Notes: generated by a model not told the origin, from the sequence alone. Numbered from the stretch's first letter, positions 1-9,729 are shown. The stretch is DNA of 64,000 nucleotides from Myxococcus xanthus (GCF_013116825.1 NZ_JABFNS010000011.1:1-64000); one strand, 5' to 3'. Translations and numbers: made by a program.

Positions 1-2
1 CC

Positions 3-2246
3 ACCGCCACGCCCGGCACCGCCACCACCCCTGACACCGCCGCCATCGAAGTGGGCGTGCAGTTCCGCTCGGACGTGGACGGACGGGTGACGGGCGTGCG
101 CTTCTACAAAGGCAGCGGCAACAACGGCAGCCACGTGGGCAATCTGTGGAGCGCCACGGGCCAGCCGCTCGCCTCCGCTACCTTCACCAACGAGACGGCC
201 GTCGGCTGGCAGGAGGTGACGTTCTCCTCGCCCGTCGCCATCACCGCCGGCACCACCTACGTGGCGTCGTACTTCGCGCCGCTCGGCGGCTACTCGTTCG
301 ACAGCAACGGCCTGGCCACCGGAGTGGATGCCCCTCCGCTGCACGCCCTGCCCGGCGCCACCACCTCGGGCGGCAACGGCGTCTTCGCCTACGCGTCCGC
401 GTCCACGTTCCCCAACGGCAGCCACCAGAACTCCAACTACTGGGTGGACGTCGTCTTCGAGCCCTACGGACCGCCGCCCCGTCCGGGCGTCCACGGCGCG
501 GGCCCCGTGCTGGTGGCCACCGCTCCCGGCAACCCCTTCACCGACTACCTGCGCGAAATCCTGGAGGCCGAGGGCATCGCCGCCTTCGCCACCACCGATG
601 CCGGCAACCTGGGTGTCTCCGTCTCCCTCGATGACTACAAGGTGCTGGTGCTCGGCGAGCAGACGCTGAGCGCGGCCCAGGTGACGCTCATCACCGACTG
701 GGTCACCGCCGGCGGCAGCCTCATCGCCCTGCGGCCCGCGGCGAACCTCCAGTCCCTGCTCGGGCTCAATGCCTCTCAGGGCACGCAGGCCAATGGCTAC
801 ATCCTGGTCAACGACACCCAGGCCCCAGGCACGGGCATCACCGCGGAGACGATGCAGTACCACGGGCTCGCGGACAAGCGCACCGTCGCCACGGGCACAC
901 GCACCGTCGCCACGCTCTACTCGGACGCCACCACCGCGACGGCGTTCACCGCCGTCAGCCAGCGCACCGTGGGCAGCGGCACCGCCACCGCCTTCATGTA
1001 TGACCTGGCGAAGTCCGTCATCTACACGCGGCAGGGCAACCCGGCCTGGCAGGGACAGAACCGGGACGGCTCCTCCATTGGCCCGGGCGCGCGCGCCAAC
1101 GACATGTTCTACGGCAACGCGTCCTTCGACCCGCAGCCGGACTGGGTGAACCTGGCCAAGGTCCAGATTCCCCAGGCGGACGAGCAGCAGCGCCTGCTCG
1201 CCAACGTACTCCACCAGACGAGCACCACGCCGCTGCCGCGCCTCTGGTACTTCCCCAACGCCAGGAAGGCCGTCGTGGTGATGACGGGCGACGGACACCC
1301 GGGTGGCGCCACCCCCCAGCGCTGGAACCAGTACCTCGCGGACAGCCCCACCGGGTGCAGCGTGGACGACTGGGAGTGCATCCGAGGCACCGTCTACGAC
1401 TACGTGGGCGGACTGAGCGCCACCCAGGCCAACACCTACGTGGCCCAGGGCTTCGAGTACGCCCTGCACATCAACACCGGCTGCGCGGACTACACGGCCA
1501 ACACGCTGGGCCCGAACTTCTTCACCCCGCAGCTCGCCAGCTTCGCGTCCGCCTTCCCCGCCGTCCCCGCGCCCGTCACCAACCGCACGCACTGCATCGC
1601 GTTCAGTGACTGGTCCACCCAGCCCAAGGTGTCGCGCCAGCACGGCATCCGCCTGGACACCAACTACTACTACTGGCCTGACTACTGGGTGCAGGACCGC
1701 CCGGGCATGTTCACCGGCTCCGGCCTGGCCATGCGCTTCGCGGACCTGGACGGCACGCCGCTGGATGTCTATCAGCTCGCCACACAGATGACGGACGAGT
1801 CCGGCCAGTCCTACCCGCTGCACATCGACACGCTGCTGGGCAACGCGCTGGGCCCCAAGGGCTACTACGGCGCCTTCAACGCCAACATGCACGTCGACTC
1901 GCAGCCGTCGGCCGGATCCTCCGGCTCGGCCGCCATCATCGCGTCCGCCAGGCGTGACGGCGTGCCGGTCATCACCGCGAAGCAGCTGCTGGAGTGGCTC
2001 GATGCCCGTGAAGCCACCCAGGTGTCCACCGTGGCCTTCACCGGCACGGTGCTCACCTTCAACCTCACGAGCCCCGCGCGTAACCTGTCCCTCATGGTGC
2101 CCACACGCACCACGACGGGCCGCACGCTGCTGTCCGTCACCCGCGCGGGCTCCGCCGTGACCACGGTGACGCGCACCATCAAGGGCGTGGACTTCGCCTT
2201 CATCGACGGCGCGCTGGCCGGCACCTACACCGCCACCTACAACTGA
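3..2246 (+). CDS. Secreted DUF4082 / deacetylase-like protein (5' partial)
   Basis: The reading frame is open at the left edge and the true start lies outside the window; the GTG at 51 is internal to a domain. The first 140 or so visible residues match a DUF4082 domain, a beta-sandwich often found in secreted bacterial proteins (segments AAIEVGVQFRSDVDG and GVRFYKGSGNNGSHVG). Next comes a ThuA/glutamine-amidotransferase-like alpha/beta region (GPVLVATAPGN, then VLVLGEQTLS and a GGSLIALRP strand), and then a region resembling a polysaccharide deacetylase (VVVMTGDGHPGG near residue 405). The C-terminal 70 residues look like a small beta domain. Secretion and carbohydrate binding or deacetylation are inferred from domain types only; no signal peptide can be seen because the N-terminus is missing. 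Two hairpins follow the stop codon. Confidence 0.8.
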   Translation, partial: TATPGTATTPDTAAIEVGVQFRSDVDGRVTGVRFYKGSGNNGSHVGNLWSATGQPLASATFTNETAVGWQEVTFSSPVAITAGTTYVASYFAPLGGYSFDSNGLATGVDAPPLHALPGATTSGGNGVFAYASASTFPNGSHQNSNYWVDVVFEPYGPPPRPGVHGAGPVLVATAPGNPFTDYLREILEAEGIAAFATTDAGNLGVSVSLDDYKVLVLGEQTLSAAQVTLITDWVTAGGSLIALRPAANLQSLLGLNASQGTQANGYILVNDTQAPGTGITAETMQYHGLADKRTVATGTRTVATLYSDATTATAFTAVSQRTVGSGTATAFMYDLAKSVIYTRQGNPAWQGQNRDGSSIGPGARANDMFYGNASFDPQPDWVNLAKVQIPQADEQQRLLANVLHQTSTTPLPRLWYFPNARKAVVVMTGDGHPGGATPQRWNQYLADSPTGCSVDDWECIRGTVYDYVGGLSATQANTYVAQGFEYALHINTGCADYTANTLGPNFFTPQLASFASAFPAVPAPVTNRTHCIAFSDWSTQPKVSRQHGIRLDTNYYYWPDYWVQDRPGMFTGSGLAMRFADLDGTPLDVYQLATQMTDESGQSYPLHIDTLLGNALGPKGYYGAFNANMHVDSQPSAGSSGSAAIIASARRDGVPVITAKQLLEWLDAREATQVSTVAFTGTVLTFNLTSPARNLSLMVPTRTTTGRTLLSVTRAGSAVTTVTRTIKGVDFAFIDGALAGTYTATYN

Positions 2247-2252
2247 GTCACT

Positions 2253-2270
2253 CGCGCCTCCCAAGGCGCG
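2253..2270 (+). terminator. Stem-loop after DUF4082 gene
   Basis: A perfect 7-bp stem (CGCGCCT / AGGCGCG) with a 4-nt loop starts 6 nt after the stop codon of the DUF4082 gene and is followed by a pyrimidine-rich stretch. Position and shape suit a transcription terminator; there is no true T tract. Confidence 0.5.
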
Positions 2271-2281
2271 TCATCCTCCTG

Positions 2282-2310
2282 GGCCCGACGCGGTGCATTC
2301 GCGTCGGGCC
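2282..2310 (+). terminator. Second stem-loop after DUF4082 gene
   Basis: A perfect 11-bp stem (GGCCCGACGCG at 2282-2292, complement at 2300-2310) encloses a 7-nt loop. It lies directly downstream of the first hairpin, so the two may form a tandem terminator. No T tract follows it. Confidence 0.5.
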
Positions 2311-2337
2311 GCGAAGCGCCGGACCTGCTCGAAGGTG

Positions 2338-2402
2338 ATGAGCCGGCGGATGCCCCACTGGGTCAGGCGGTCATTCAGATAATCGGCGACGCTGCGCTCA
2401 TG
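2338..2402 (-). pseudogene. Possible N-terminal remnant of a ThDP-dependent enzyme
   Basis: Read on the minus strand, 2390 to 2338 encodes SVADYLNDRLTQWGIRRL, which resembles the conserved N-terminus of acetolactate-synthase-like thiamine diphosphate enzymes (typically a (S/T)VxDxLxxRLxxWGVRRI pattern). The nearest ATG (2401) is out of frame by one base and the similarity stops after about 18 residues. This may be the relic of a deleted, frameshifted gene. The match is short and could be chance. Confidence 0.25.
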
Positions 2403-2624
2403 GAAACTCCTCGGGGCCGGGGGCCTCCCGAAGCTGGGCATCCCCGGGAGACGCGGGGAAGCAGCACCGGGCAGTCCCGCCCGGGGGCCCTCGTCCCAGC
2501 CGTACCAGACGAGGCGGGAAGGCGTGCGCCGCGCCGCCACGGCATGTCCGCGCCGCGCGCGCGGTGCGCAGGTTCTCTGCGTGCCCATGCCATGGGCACG
2601 CACCCGAACGGGAGAGGAACCCCC

Positions 2625-5600
2625 ATGCGCTCTACGGACGCCATCCAACGCACCCTCTCGCGGCTCTCGCGCAAGCGACCTGCTGCCCAGCCGCTCCCAG
2701 GTCCACAGGGCGGTGACGTCGCAGTGGACGTCCAAGGGCTGGAGGCAGCGCTGCGCCGCTCCGTGGAGGGCGAGGTCCGCTTCGACAATGGGAGCCGTGC
2801 GCTCTACGCCACGGACGCCTCCAACTACCGGCAGGTCCCCATGGGCGTCGTCATCCCCCGCAGCCTCGACGACGTCCTCGCCACCGTGCGTGCCTGCCGC
2901 GAATACGACGCCCCCTTGCTGTCGCGCGGCGGAGGCACGAGCCTCGCCGGCCAGTGCTGCAACGTGGCCGTCGTCATCGACTGGACGAAGTACCTGGGCC
3001 GGGTGCTGGAGGTGGATCCAGGCACGAAGACGGCCCGTGTTCAGCCCGGCACCATCCTGGACCACCTGCGCGACACGGCCGAGCAGTACCACCTCACCTT
3101 TGGCCCGGACCCAGCCACGCACAACCACTGCACCCTCGGCGGCATGCTGGGCAACAACTCGTGCGGCGCTCATGCCCAGATGGCCGGCCCCGTCTCGCAC
3201 AACGTGCGGGCGCTGGACGTGCTCACGCACGACGGCCTGCGCCTGAAGGTGGGTCCCACCAGCGACGCGGAGCTGGAAGCCCTCATCCGGGCCGGCGGCC
3301 GGCGCGGGGACATCTACCGCAAGCTGCGCGAGCTGAGAGACCGGTACGCGGAGGAGATTCGCCGCCGCTACCCGCCGATTCCGAGGCGCATCTCCGGCTA
3401 CAACCTCGACGCGCTTCTTCCCGAGCACGGCTTCGACGTGGCGCGCGCCCTGGTGGGCACCGAGGGCACGTGCGTCACCATCCTGGAGGCGACGTTGAAG
3501 CTCGTGCCCAGCCCGCCGCACCGGGTGGTGGTGATGCTCGGCTATCCGGACATCTACATCGCCGGAGACCACGCCCATGAGCTCGCCGAGCGCTTCCACC
3601 CGCTCGCGCTGGAGGGACTGGATGACGAACTCATCCACAACGTCGTCCTGAAGGGCCGCACCAGCCAGATGGAGTCCCTCCATCCCATGAGCTCGCACGC
3701 CGAGTTCCTCGACATCCTCCCACAGGGCCAGGGCTACCTCATGCTCGAGCTCGGCGGCGACACGCGGGAGGAGGCACTCGAGCGGGCGCGCGCGATGATG
3801 GATTCGCTGCGCAAGGGCCGCGGCGCTCCCGTGGACATGCGGCTGTATTCGGACAGGGCACACATCGAGCACGCGTGGAAGGTTCGCGAGGCGGGCCTGG
3901 GCGCCACCGCGCGTGTGCCAGGCAAGCCAGACACCTGTCCCGGATGGGAGGACTCGGCGGTGCCTCCAGCGAAGCTGGGGGCCTACCTGCGCGCCCTGCG
4001 CAAGCTGTACGACAAGTACGGGTATGACGCTTCGCTCTATGGCCACTTCGGCCAGGCGTGCGTCCATACGCGCATCGACTTCGACCTCACCTCAGCCAGC
4101 GGCATCCAGCAGTACCGCGCCTTCATCGAGGAAGCGGTGGACCTCTGCGTGTCCCTGGGGGGCTCGATGTCCGGTGAGCACGGCGATGGCCAATCACGCG
4201 CCGAGTTCCTCCCGCGCATGTTTGGCCCGGAGCTGGTGCAGGCCTTCCGCGAGTTCAAGAGCATCTGGGATCCGCGGGGGAAGATGAACCCTGGCAAGGT
4301 GGTGGACCCGAACCCCATCGACCAGGAGTTGCGCCTGGGCCAGGACTTCCGGGCGCGCACCTGGAAGCCGCGGACGCACTTCAAGTACCCGGACGACGAC
4401 GGCCTGCTGTACCGGGCCACCGAGCGCTGCGTGGGCGTGGGCGAGTGCCGACGGGACGACGGCGGCACCATGTGCCCCAGCTACATGGTGACGAAGGAGG
4501 AGAAGCACACCACGCGCGGCCGCGCGCACCTGCTCTTCGAGATGCTCCAGGGCGAGGTCATCAAGAATGGCTGGCGCGATGACAAGGTGAAGGAGTCACT
4601 GGAGCTGTGCCTGGCGTGCAAGGGCTGCAAGGGCGACTGCCCGGTGCAGGTGGACCTGGCCACGTACAAGGCGGAGTTCCTGTCGCACTACTACCAGGGG
4701 CACCTGCGCCCGCGGCCCGCCTACGCCATGGGCCTCATCATGCTCTGGGCCCGCGCAGCCATGCGGGCCCCTCGACTGGTGAATGTCCTCACCGGTTTCC
4801 CACCGACCCGCATGCTGCTCCAGAGGCTGGCCGGCATGTCGACGCAGCGGGAGATGCCGCGCTTCGCGCCCGAATCCTTCCAGCGATGGGTGGCGCGCCG
4901 GCCGGTGTCGAACCCGAAGGGCCACCAGCGGGTGATGCTGTGGCCGGACACCTTCAACAACCACTTCTTTCCGGAGACGGCGGCCGCTGCGCTGGACGTG
5001 CTGGAAGACGCGGGCTTCGAGGTGGTGGTTCCCCAGGGGTTCCTGTGCTGCGGCCGGCCGCTCTACGACTTCGGCATGCTGACGACGGCGAAGTGGATGC
5101 TGCGGCGCACGCTGGAGAGCCTCCGCCGGGAGATTGAAGCGGGCGTGCCGCTGGTGGGGCTGGAGCCGAGCTGCGTGTCCGTCTTTCGAGATGAGCTGCG
5201 AAACCTCTTCCCGGATTGGGAGCTCGCCGCACAGCTCCGCCGTCAGACGTTCCTGTTCAGCGAATTCCTCGCCCGGTACGCGAAGGACGTGCCCCTGCCC
5301 CACATGGCGAAGAAGGCGGTGGTGCACGGCCACTGCCATCACAAGTCTCTCTTCCAGATGACGGACGAAAAGGCCGTGCTCGACAAGCTGGGGCTGGATT
5401 ACGAAATCCCGGAGACGGGCTGCTGCGGCATGGCGGGCTCGTTCGGCTTCGAGGCCGGAGAGAAGTACACGGTCTCCCAGCAGGTGGGCGAGCGCGTGCT
5501 GCTGCCCAAGGTGCGCGCCACGCCCCGGGACGCGCTCGTCATCGCCGACGGCTTCAGTTGCCGGGAGCAGATTGCGCAGAACACGAACCGCCGGGCGCTG

Positions 5601-5828
5601 CACATCGCTCAGGTGGTGCAGATGGCCAAGGCGTACGGGAGCACGGGCCCCTCGGGCGACTTCCCCGAGCGCGGCTGGGTGACGCAGGGGCTGGGGCGGC
5701 CACCACTTCGGCGCCCACGCACCGCGGCGGTGCTGGGGGGCCTGCTGCTCCTTGGGTTGCGGCGGCTGAGTACCGCCCGCGCCCGTCCGGCACCACGGCG
5801 CCGACTGAGCCGTGCCTACAGCGGATAG
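2625..5828 (+). CDS. FAD-linked oxidase / Fe-S dehydrogenase (YdiJ-like)
   Basis: 1,067 residues from the ATG at 2625, chosen because GGAGAGGAA (2611-2619) lies just upstream. The N-terminal half is a GlcD-type FAD-binding oxidase: SRGGGTSLAGQ near residue 105 binds the FAD pyrophosphate and LVGTEGTCVTILEA ends the PCMH-type domain. An FAD-oxidase C-terminal domain follows, with GHFGQACVHTRIDFD and SGEHGDGQSR. The second half has two 4Fe-4S-type cysteine clusters (CVGVGECRR...CPSY and CLACKGCKGDCP near residues 605-670) and two CCG segments (CCGRPLYDFGM, CCGMAGSFGFEAG). This FAD + Fe-S + CCG fusion is the architecture of YdiJ-type D-2-hydroxyacid (2-hydroxyglutarate/lactate) dehydrogenases, which pass electrons to a membrane acceptor. 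An unusual Arg-rich tail contains a short hydrophobic run (VLGGLLLLGL), perhaps a membrane contact. The exact substrate is unknown. Confidence 0.88.
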   Translation: MRSTDAIQRTLSRLSRKRPAAQPLPGPQGGDVAVDVQGLEAALRRSVEGEVRFDNGSRALYATDASNYRQVPMGVVIPRSLDDVLATVRACREYDAPLLSRGGGTSLAGQCCNVAVVIDWTKYLGRVLEVDPGTKTARVQPGTILDHLRDTAEQYHLTFGPDPATHNHCTLGGMLGNNSCGAHAQMAGPVSHNVRALDVLTHDGLRLKVGPTSDAELEALIRAGGRRGDIYRKLRELRDRYAEEIRRRYPPIPRRISGYNLDALLPEHGFDVARALVGTEGTCVTILEATLKLVPSPPHRVVVMLGYPDIYIAGDHAHELAERFHPLALEGLDDELIHNVVLKGRTSQMESLHPMSSHAEFLDILPQGQGYLMLELGGDTREEALERARAMMDSLRKGRGAPVDMRLYSDRAHIEHAWKVREAGLGATARVPGKPDTCPGWEDSAVPPAKLGAYLRALRKLYDKYGYDASLYGHFGQACVHTRIDFDLTSASGIQQYRAFIEEAVDLCVSLGGSMSGEHGDGQSRAEFLPRMFGPELVQAFREFKSIWDPRGKMNPGKVVDPNPIDQELRLGQDFRARTWKPRTHFKYPDDDGLLYRATERCVGVGECRRDDGGTMCPSYMVTKEEKHTTRGRAHLLFEMLQGEVIKNGWRDDKVKESLELCLACKGCKGDCPVQVDLATYKAEFLSHYYQGHLRPRPAYAMGLIMLWARAAMRAPRLVNVLTGFPPTRMLLQRLAGMSTQREMPRFAPESFQRWVARRPVSNPKGHQRVMLWPDTFNNHFFPETAAAALDVLEDAGFEVVVPQGFLCCGRPLYDFGMLTTAKWMLRRTLESLRREIEAGVPLVGLEPSCVSVFRDELRNLFPDWELAAQLRRQTFLFSEFLARYAKDVPLPHMAKKAVVHGHCHHKSLFQMTDEKAVLDKLGLDYEIPETGCCGMAGSFGFEAGEKYTVSQQVGERVLLPKVRATPRDALVIADGFSCREQIAQNTNRRALHIAQVVQMAKAYGSTGPSGDFPERGWVTQGLGRPPLRRPRTAAVLGGLLLLGLRRLSTARARPAPRRRLSRAYSG

Positions 5829-5862
5829 AGCGCGCCGAGCAGCACGCCCGGCATGACGTGCC

Positions 5863-6981
5863 TCAGGATGGGGCGCCCACCTCGTAGCGGGCCGCATCCG
5901 CCCGCTTCAACTCCAGCCCCAGGCCCGGACGCGACAGGTCCGGCGCGAGCGCCCCATGCCTGACCGAAGCCACGCCGTCGAAGAGCATCCGCTCCAAACG
6001 TACGTGGTCGTGAAAGTACTCGATGTGCACCAACCGCCGCGCCGCGCACGCCACGTGGGCATGGAGCGCGGGGGCGCAGTGGGCAGAGAGAGGCACATCG
6101 AACGCGTCGCACAGCGCGTCTGTCTGAAGAAACCCGCTGATGCCCAGGCAGCGCGTCGCGTCCGCCTGGAGAACATCCACCGCGCCCGCCTCCAGCATGC
6201 GCCGGAAGTAGAGGCCGCCGTCTCCATACTCGCCCGCCGCCACGGCCATGCCGGCGGGGACGCGAGCACGCAGGCGGTGGAGCCCCTCCAGGTCATCACT
6301 GGAGACGGGCTCCTCGAACCAGGAGACGCCGTGCGCCGCGAAGCGCTCCGCGAGCGAGAGGGCCTGCGGCACCGCGTATGCGCCGTTGCCATCCACGAAG
6401 AGCTCCGCGCGTGGCCCGATGGCGCGCCGCGCGGCCTCCACCCGGGTTGGGTCCTCCTCGGGGTGGCTGCCCACCTTCATCTTCACCCGTGGAATCCCCT
6501 GCTCCACCCAGCCGGCGAGCTGCGCCTGGAGCCGCTCGATGGAATACGAGGTAAAGCCTCCGCTGCCGTAGACAGGTGCCGCATCCCTCGCGGCGCCCAG
6601 CAACCGCACCAGCGGCACATCCAGCAAGCGCGCCTTCGTGTCCCACAACGCCACGTCCACCGCGGAGAGCGCCATGGCCACCAGCCCCGGTCTCCCCTTG
6701 TTGCGAACCTGCCTCAGGAATGAGCGCATCCGCGCCGGCACGTCCATCACGTCGTGTCCCTCAAGCGCTCGGGTGAGCGAGCGGCGGATGAGGCTCGCCG
6801 CCGACGCGTCCGCGTACGTGTAGCCGAGCCCGCGCGTGCCTCCCGCCGTCAGCTCCACCACCACGAGCGTCGTGCTGTCCCACTCGATGGTGCCGTCCGC
6901 CTCCTGCGCGTCCGTTGGGACCTCGTACGCAAGAACCTCGCAGCGCTCGATGGGCACCGCCTCGCTGAGCCTCTGGACCAT
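5863..6981 (-). CDS. Mandelate racemase/muconate lactonizing-type enolase superfamily enzyme
   Basis: 372 residues, a normal length for the family. The N-terminal capping domain is followed by the TIM barrel with a KxK motif (VKMKVG near residue 170). Metal ligands are Asp (FVDGNG), Glu (WFEEP) and Glu (AAGEYG). Further on, Asp in LQADATRCLG and His in SAHCAPALH form the His-Asp pair typical of the mandelate racemase subgroup. Such enzymes abstract the proton alpha to a carboxylate, as racemases or acid-sugar dehydratases; the substrate cannot be read from the sequence. It converges on the FAD/Fe-S dehydrogenase with only 34 bp between the stops, and is divergent from the permease gene starting at 7249. 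A 2-hydroxyacid link with the neighbour is possible but only inferred. Confidence 0.85.
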   Translation of the reverse strand: MVQRLSEAVPIERCEVLAYEVPTDAQEADGTIEWDSTTLVVVELTAGGTRGLGYTYADASAASLIRRSLTRALEGHDVMDVPARMRSFLRQVRNKGRPGLVAMALSAVDVALWDTKARLLDVPLVRLLGAARDAAPVYGSGGFTSYSIERLQAQLAGWVEQGIPRVKMKVGSHPEEDPTRVEAARRAIGPRAELFVDGNGAYAVPQALSLAERFAAHGVSWFEEPVSSDDLEGLHRLRARVPAGMAVAAGEYGDGGLYFRRMLEAGAVDVLQADATRCLGISGFLQTDALCDAFDVPLSAHCAPALHAHVACAARRLVHIEYFHDHVRLERMLFDGVASVRHGALAPDLSRPGLGLELKRADAARYEVGAPS

Positions 6982-7248
6982 GGCCTCTCCCCGTGCATCA
7001 GCCCCCCGCCCCCATCATCCTCGAGAGAGTCCTTGCCCGCTCCGGCGTCCCTGGGGATGTCTGGGTGAGAGCTCCCACGCCAACCGGAGGGGGCGCGCGT
7101 GGGCAGCTTTCCAAAATGAAGCCTATGGACGGGCATGGCCTCTGGGTGCCGGGCCTGCGTAAGTTGCTGGTCCGCCGCTTGGCCAGCAGCCAGTGCAATG
7201 GCCCTCATCGTGCACCGTAGGGCGAACACACGCCCCCGAGGTCCCCCC

Positions 7249-9729
7249 GTGTCCGCCCTTATCGAGGATGTCCGCTTCTCTCTCCGGCTCTTGCTGAAGA
7301 ACCGTGGGTTCACGCTGGTCTGTCTCCTGACGCTGGCCCTGGCCATCGGGGCGAACACGGCCATCTTCAGCGTGGTGAACGGGGTGCTGCTGCGGCCTCT
7401 GCCGTACCCGGAGCCAGACCGGCTGATGCAGGTGGTTCGAGTCACCAAGGACCACGGGCGGTCGGCGTCGCAGTCCATCGCCGGGTACGTGTGGATGTCC
7501 GCGGAGGGGTCGCCCTTCTCGCGCGTCACGGCCTACGAGGTGCTGCCTTCGGGCTTCAGCGCCGTGGGCGACGGCATCCCGGAGCGATTGCCGGGCATGC
7601 GCGTGACGGAGGGCTTCTTCGAGACCTTCGGCGTGAGGCCGAGGCTGGGACGCGGCTTCCTGCCGGAGGAGGACGTGGTGGGCGGGCCTCGCGTGGTCGT
7701 CCTCAGCGAGAGCCTGTGGCGGCGGCGCTTCGGCGGCGCGCCGGACGTGGTGGGCCGCTCCATCGTGCTCAACGACGAGTCCTATACGGTGGTGGGCGTG
7801 GCGCCCGCGTCGTTCGCGTACCCCACGGGCGTGCACCTGTGGACGCCGCTCCAGCTCGACCTCACGGACCGGACCAACTCCCACTTCCTCTTCGTCACCG
7901 GCAGGCTGCGCCCGGGCGTCTCGACCGACGGCGCGGCGGCGGCGCTGGAGACATTGGGGGGACGCGTGCGCGCGGAGAACCCGGCCCTGCTTGATGAGGG
8001 CCAGGAGTTCGCCCCGGTGGACCTGCGTGCGTTCCTCGCGGGCGACACGCGGTTGGCGCTCTGGGTGCTGATGGGCGCGGTGAGCCTGGTGTTGCTCATC
8101 GCATGTGTCAACCTGGCGAACCTCCAGCTCGCGCGGGCGGCGGCGCGCAACCGCGAACTGGTAGTCCGCGCGGCGTTGGGCGCGGCGCCGGGGTGGCTCG
8201 CGCGGCAGATGCTCACGGAGAGCCTCTTGCTCTCCGTGGCCGGCGGAGGGCTCGGGGTGCTGTTGGCGGTGGCGGTGTTGCCCGGGTTGTTGTCGCTGGC
8301 GCCGGACACCTCGGCGCTGCTGCCCGGGGACGGAGGGCTCGCGGGCGCGCAGGTGGGCATCGATGGCACGGTGTTGGGCTTCACGCTGGCCGCGTCGCTC
8401 CTCACGGGCCTGTTGTTCGGGCTGTTGCCCGCGTGGCAAGCGTCGCGCACGGACCTCCAGATGGCGCTCCGAGAGGGCAGCCAGCGGGCGACCCTGGGCC
8501 CGGGGGGCGGGCGCACGCGCGCGTTCCTGGTGGTGGGTCAGGTGGCGTTGGCGGTGATGTTGTTGGTGGGCGCGGCGCTGCTCATCCGCGGGTTCTCCGC
8601 GCTCCAGCGCGTGCAGCCGGGCTTCGACCCGCACGGTGTCCACGTGCTGCGGCTGTCGCTCCCGGAGGGGCGTTACGGCACGTTGCAGGCATTGGAGCGC
8701 TTCGAGACGCAGGTGGTGGAGCGCGTGCGGGCGTTGCCTGGCGTGGAGGCGGTCGGGTTCGCGACGTCGCTCCCCATGGACAGGGGCCCCAGCATGTCGT
8801 TCTCCATCGAGGGCAAGTACACGGGGGATGACAACGGCCCCGGCGCGGGCTGGGGGCAGTACCGCCCGGTGACGCCGGACTACTTCGGTGTGATGCGCAT
8901 CGGCCTCATCCGCGGGCGGCTGCTGGCGGAGAACGACGTGGCGGGCTCGGAGCCGGTGGTGGTCATCAACGAGACGGCGGCGCGCAGGTTCTGGCCGGGC
9001 GAGGACCCCCTCGGCCAGCGCATCCGGGTGGCGCATTCGGTGCCGTCCCTCCGGGACGTGGTGCCCCGCGTCGTGGTGGGCGTGGTGCGGGACGTGCGCG
9101 AGGACGGCCTGAATGACGATCCTCCCCCGCTGCTGTACCTCCCGCCGGGACAGATGTCGCAGGGCGTCGCGTCGATGGTCGTGCGGATGATTCCGCAGAA
9201 CCTGCTGGTGCGCGCCAGGGGCGGCCACGCGGACGTCGTAACGGCCGTCCAGCGCGAGGTGTGGGCGGTGGACGCGCAGCAACCGGTGATGGAGACGCTG
9301 AAGCTGGAGGACCACGTCGCGCGCTCGATCGGCTCCGAGCGCTTCAACATGATGTTGCTGGGGATGATGGCGGCGCTGGCGCTCGCGCTGGCCGCGGTGG
9401 GCATCTACGGCGTGTTGTCCTATCTGGTGAGCCAGCGGACGCGGGAGTTGGGCGTGCGGCTGGCGCTCGGCGCAACACGAGGCGATGTGGTGAGGCTGGT
9501 GCTCCGACAGGGCCTGGGCTCGGTGGCGGGCGGGGTGGTGCTGGGGTGCGCGGGTGCGCTGGCGCTGACGCGGGTGGTGTCCGGCTTCGTCCACGGCGTC
9601 AGCGCCCTGGACCCGCTGTCCTTCGCCGCCGCGCCGCTGGTGCTGCTGGGCGTGGGACTGGTGGCCACCTGGGTGCCCGCGCTGCGCGCCTCGCGCGTGG
9701 ACCCCATCATCGCGCTCAAGTACGACTGA
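7249..9729 (+). CDS. MacB/FtsX-like ABC permease (orphan, ADOP-type)
   Basis: 826 residues from GTG 7249; an ATG at 7198 would add 17 residues that do not look like the family. The protein begins SALIEDVRFSLRLLLKN and continues into a first membrane segment with the hallmark LAIGANTAIFSVVNGVLLRPLPY. A periplasmic MacB-PCD-like domain (residues about 50-260) follows, then FtsX membrane segments (LALWVLMGAVSLVLLIACVN, LGVLLAVAVLPGLL, AFLVVGQVALAVMLLVGAALL), a second periplasmic part and a second FtsX block ending LRASRVDPIIALKYD. This duplicated layout fits the ADOP type of orphan permeases. There is no ATPase gene beside it, so a partner encoded elsewhere or a mechanotransmission role is inferred. 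It converges with a paralogue at 9774. Confidence 0.85.
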   Translation: MSALIEDVRFSLRLLLKNRGFTLVCLLTLALAIGANTAIFSVVNGVLLRPLPYPEPDRLMQVVRVTKDHGRSASQSIAGYVWMSAEGSPFSRVTAYEVLPSGFSAVGDGIPERLPGMRVTEGFFETFGVRPRLGRGFLPEEDVVGGPRVVVLSESLWRRRFGGAPDVVGRSIVLNDESYTVVGVAPASFAYPTGVHLWTPLQLDLTDRTNSHFLFVTGRLRPGVSTDGAAAALETLGGRVRAENPALLDEGQEFAPVDLRAFLAGDTRLALWVLMGAVSLVLLIACVNLANLQLARAAARNRELVVRAALGAAPGWLARQMLTESLLLSVAGGGLGVLLAVAVLPGLLSLAPDTSALLPGDGGLAGAQVGIDGTVLGFTLAASLLTGLLFGLLPAWQASRTDLQMALREGSQRATLGPGGGRTRAFLVVGQVALAVMLLVGAALLIRGFSALQRVQPGFDPHGVHVLRLSLPEGRYGTLQALERFETQVVERVRALPGVEAVGFATSLPMDRGPSMSFSIEGKYTGDDNGPGAGWGQYRPVTPDYFGVMRIGLIRGRLLAENDVAGSEPVVVINETAARRFWPGEDPLGQRIRVAHSVPSLRDVVPRVVVGVVRDVREDGLNDDPPPLLYLPPGQMSQGVASMVVRMIPQNLLVRARGGHADVVTAVQREVWAVDAQQPVMETLKLEDHVARSIGSERFNMMLLGMMAALALALAAVGIYGVLSYLVSQRTRELGVRLALGATRGDVVRLVLRQGLGSVAGGVVLGCAGALALTRVVSGFVHGVSALDPLSFAAAPLVLLGVGLVATWVPALRASRVDPIIALKYD

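Larger units (their letters stand above)
2247..2624. other. Intergenic region before FAD/Fe-S dehydrogenase gene
   Basis: This 378-bp gap holds two hairpins (2253-2310), a possible degraded ThDP-enzyme fragment on the minus strand (2338-2402) and the leader of the downstream dehydrogenase. The plus frame is open from 2400, but residues encoded before 2625 are Arg/Pro/Gly-rich and unlike any family, so I treat them as non-coding. Confidence 0.6.
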
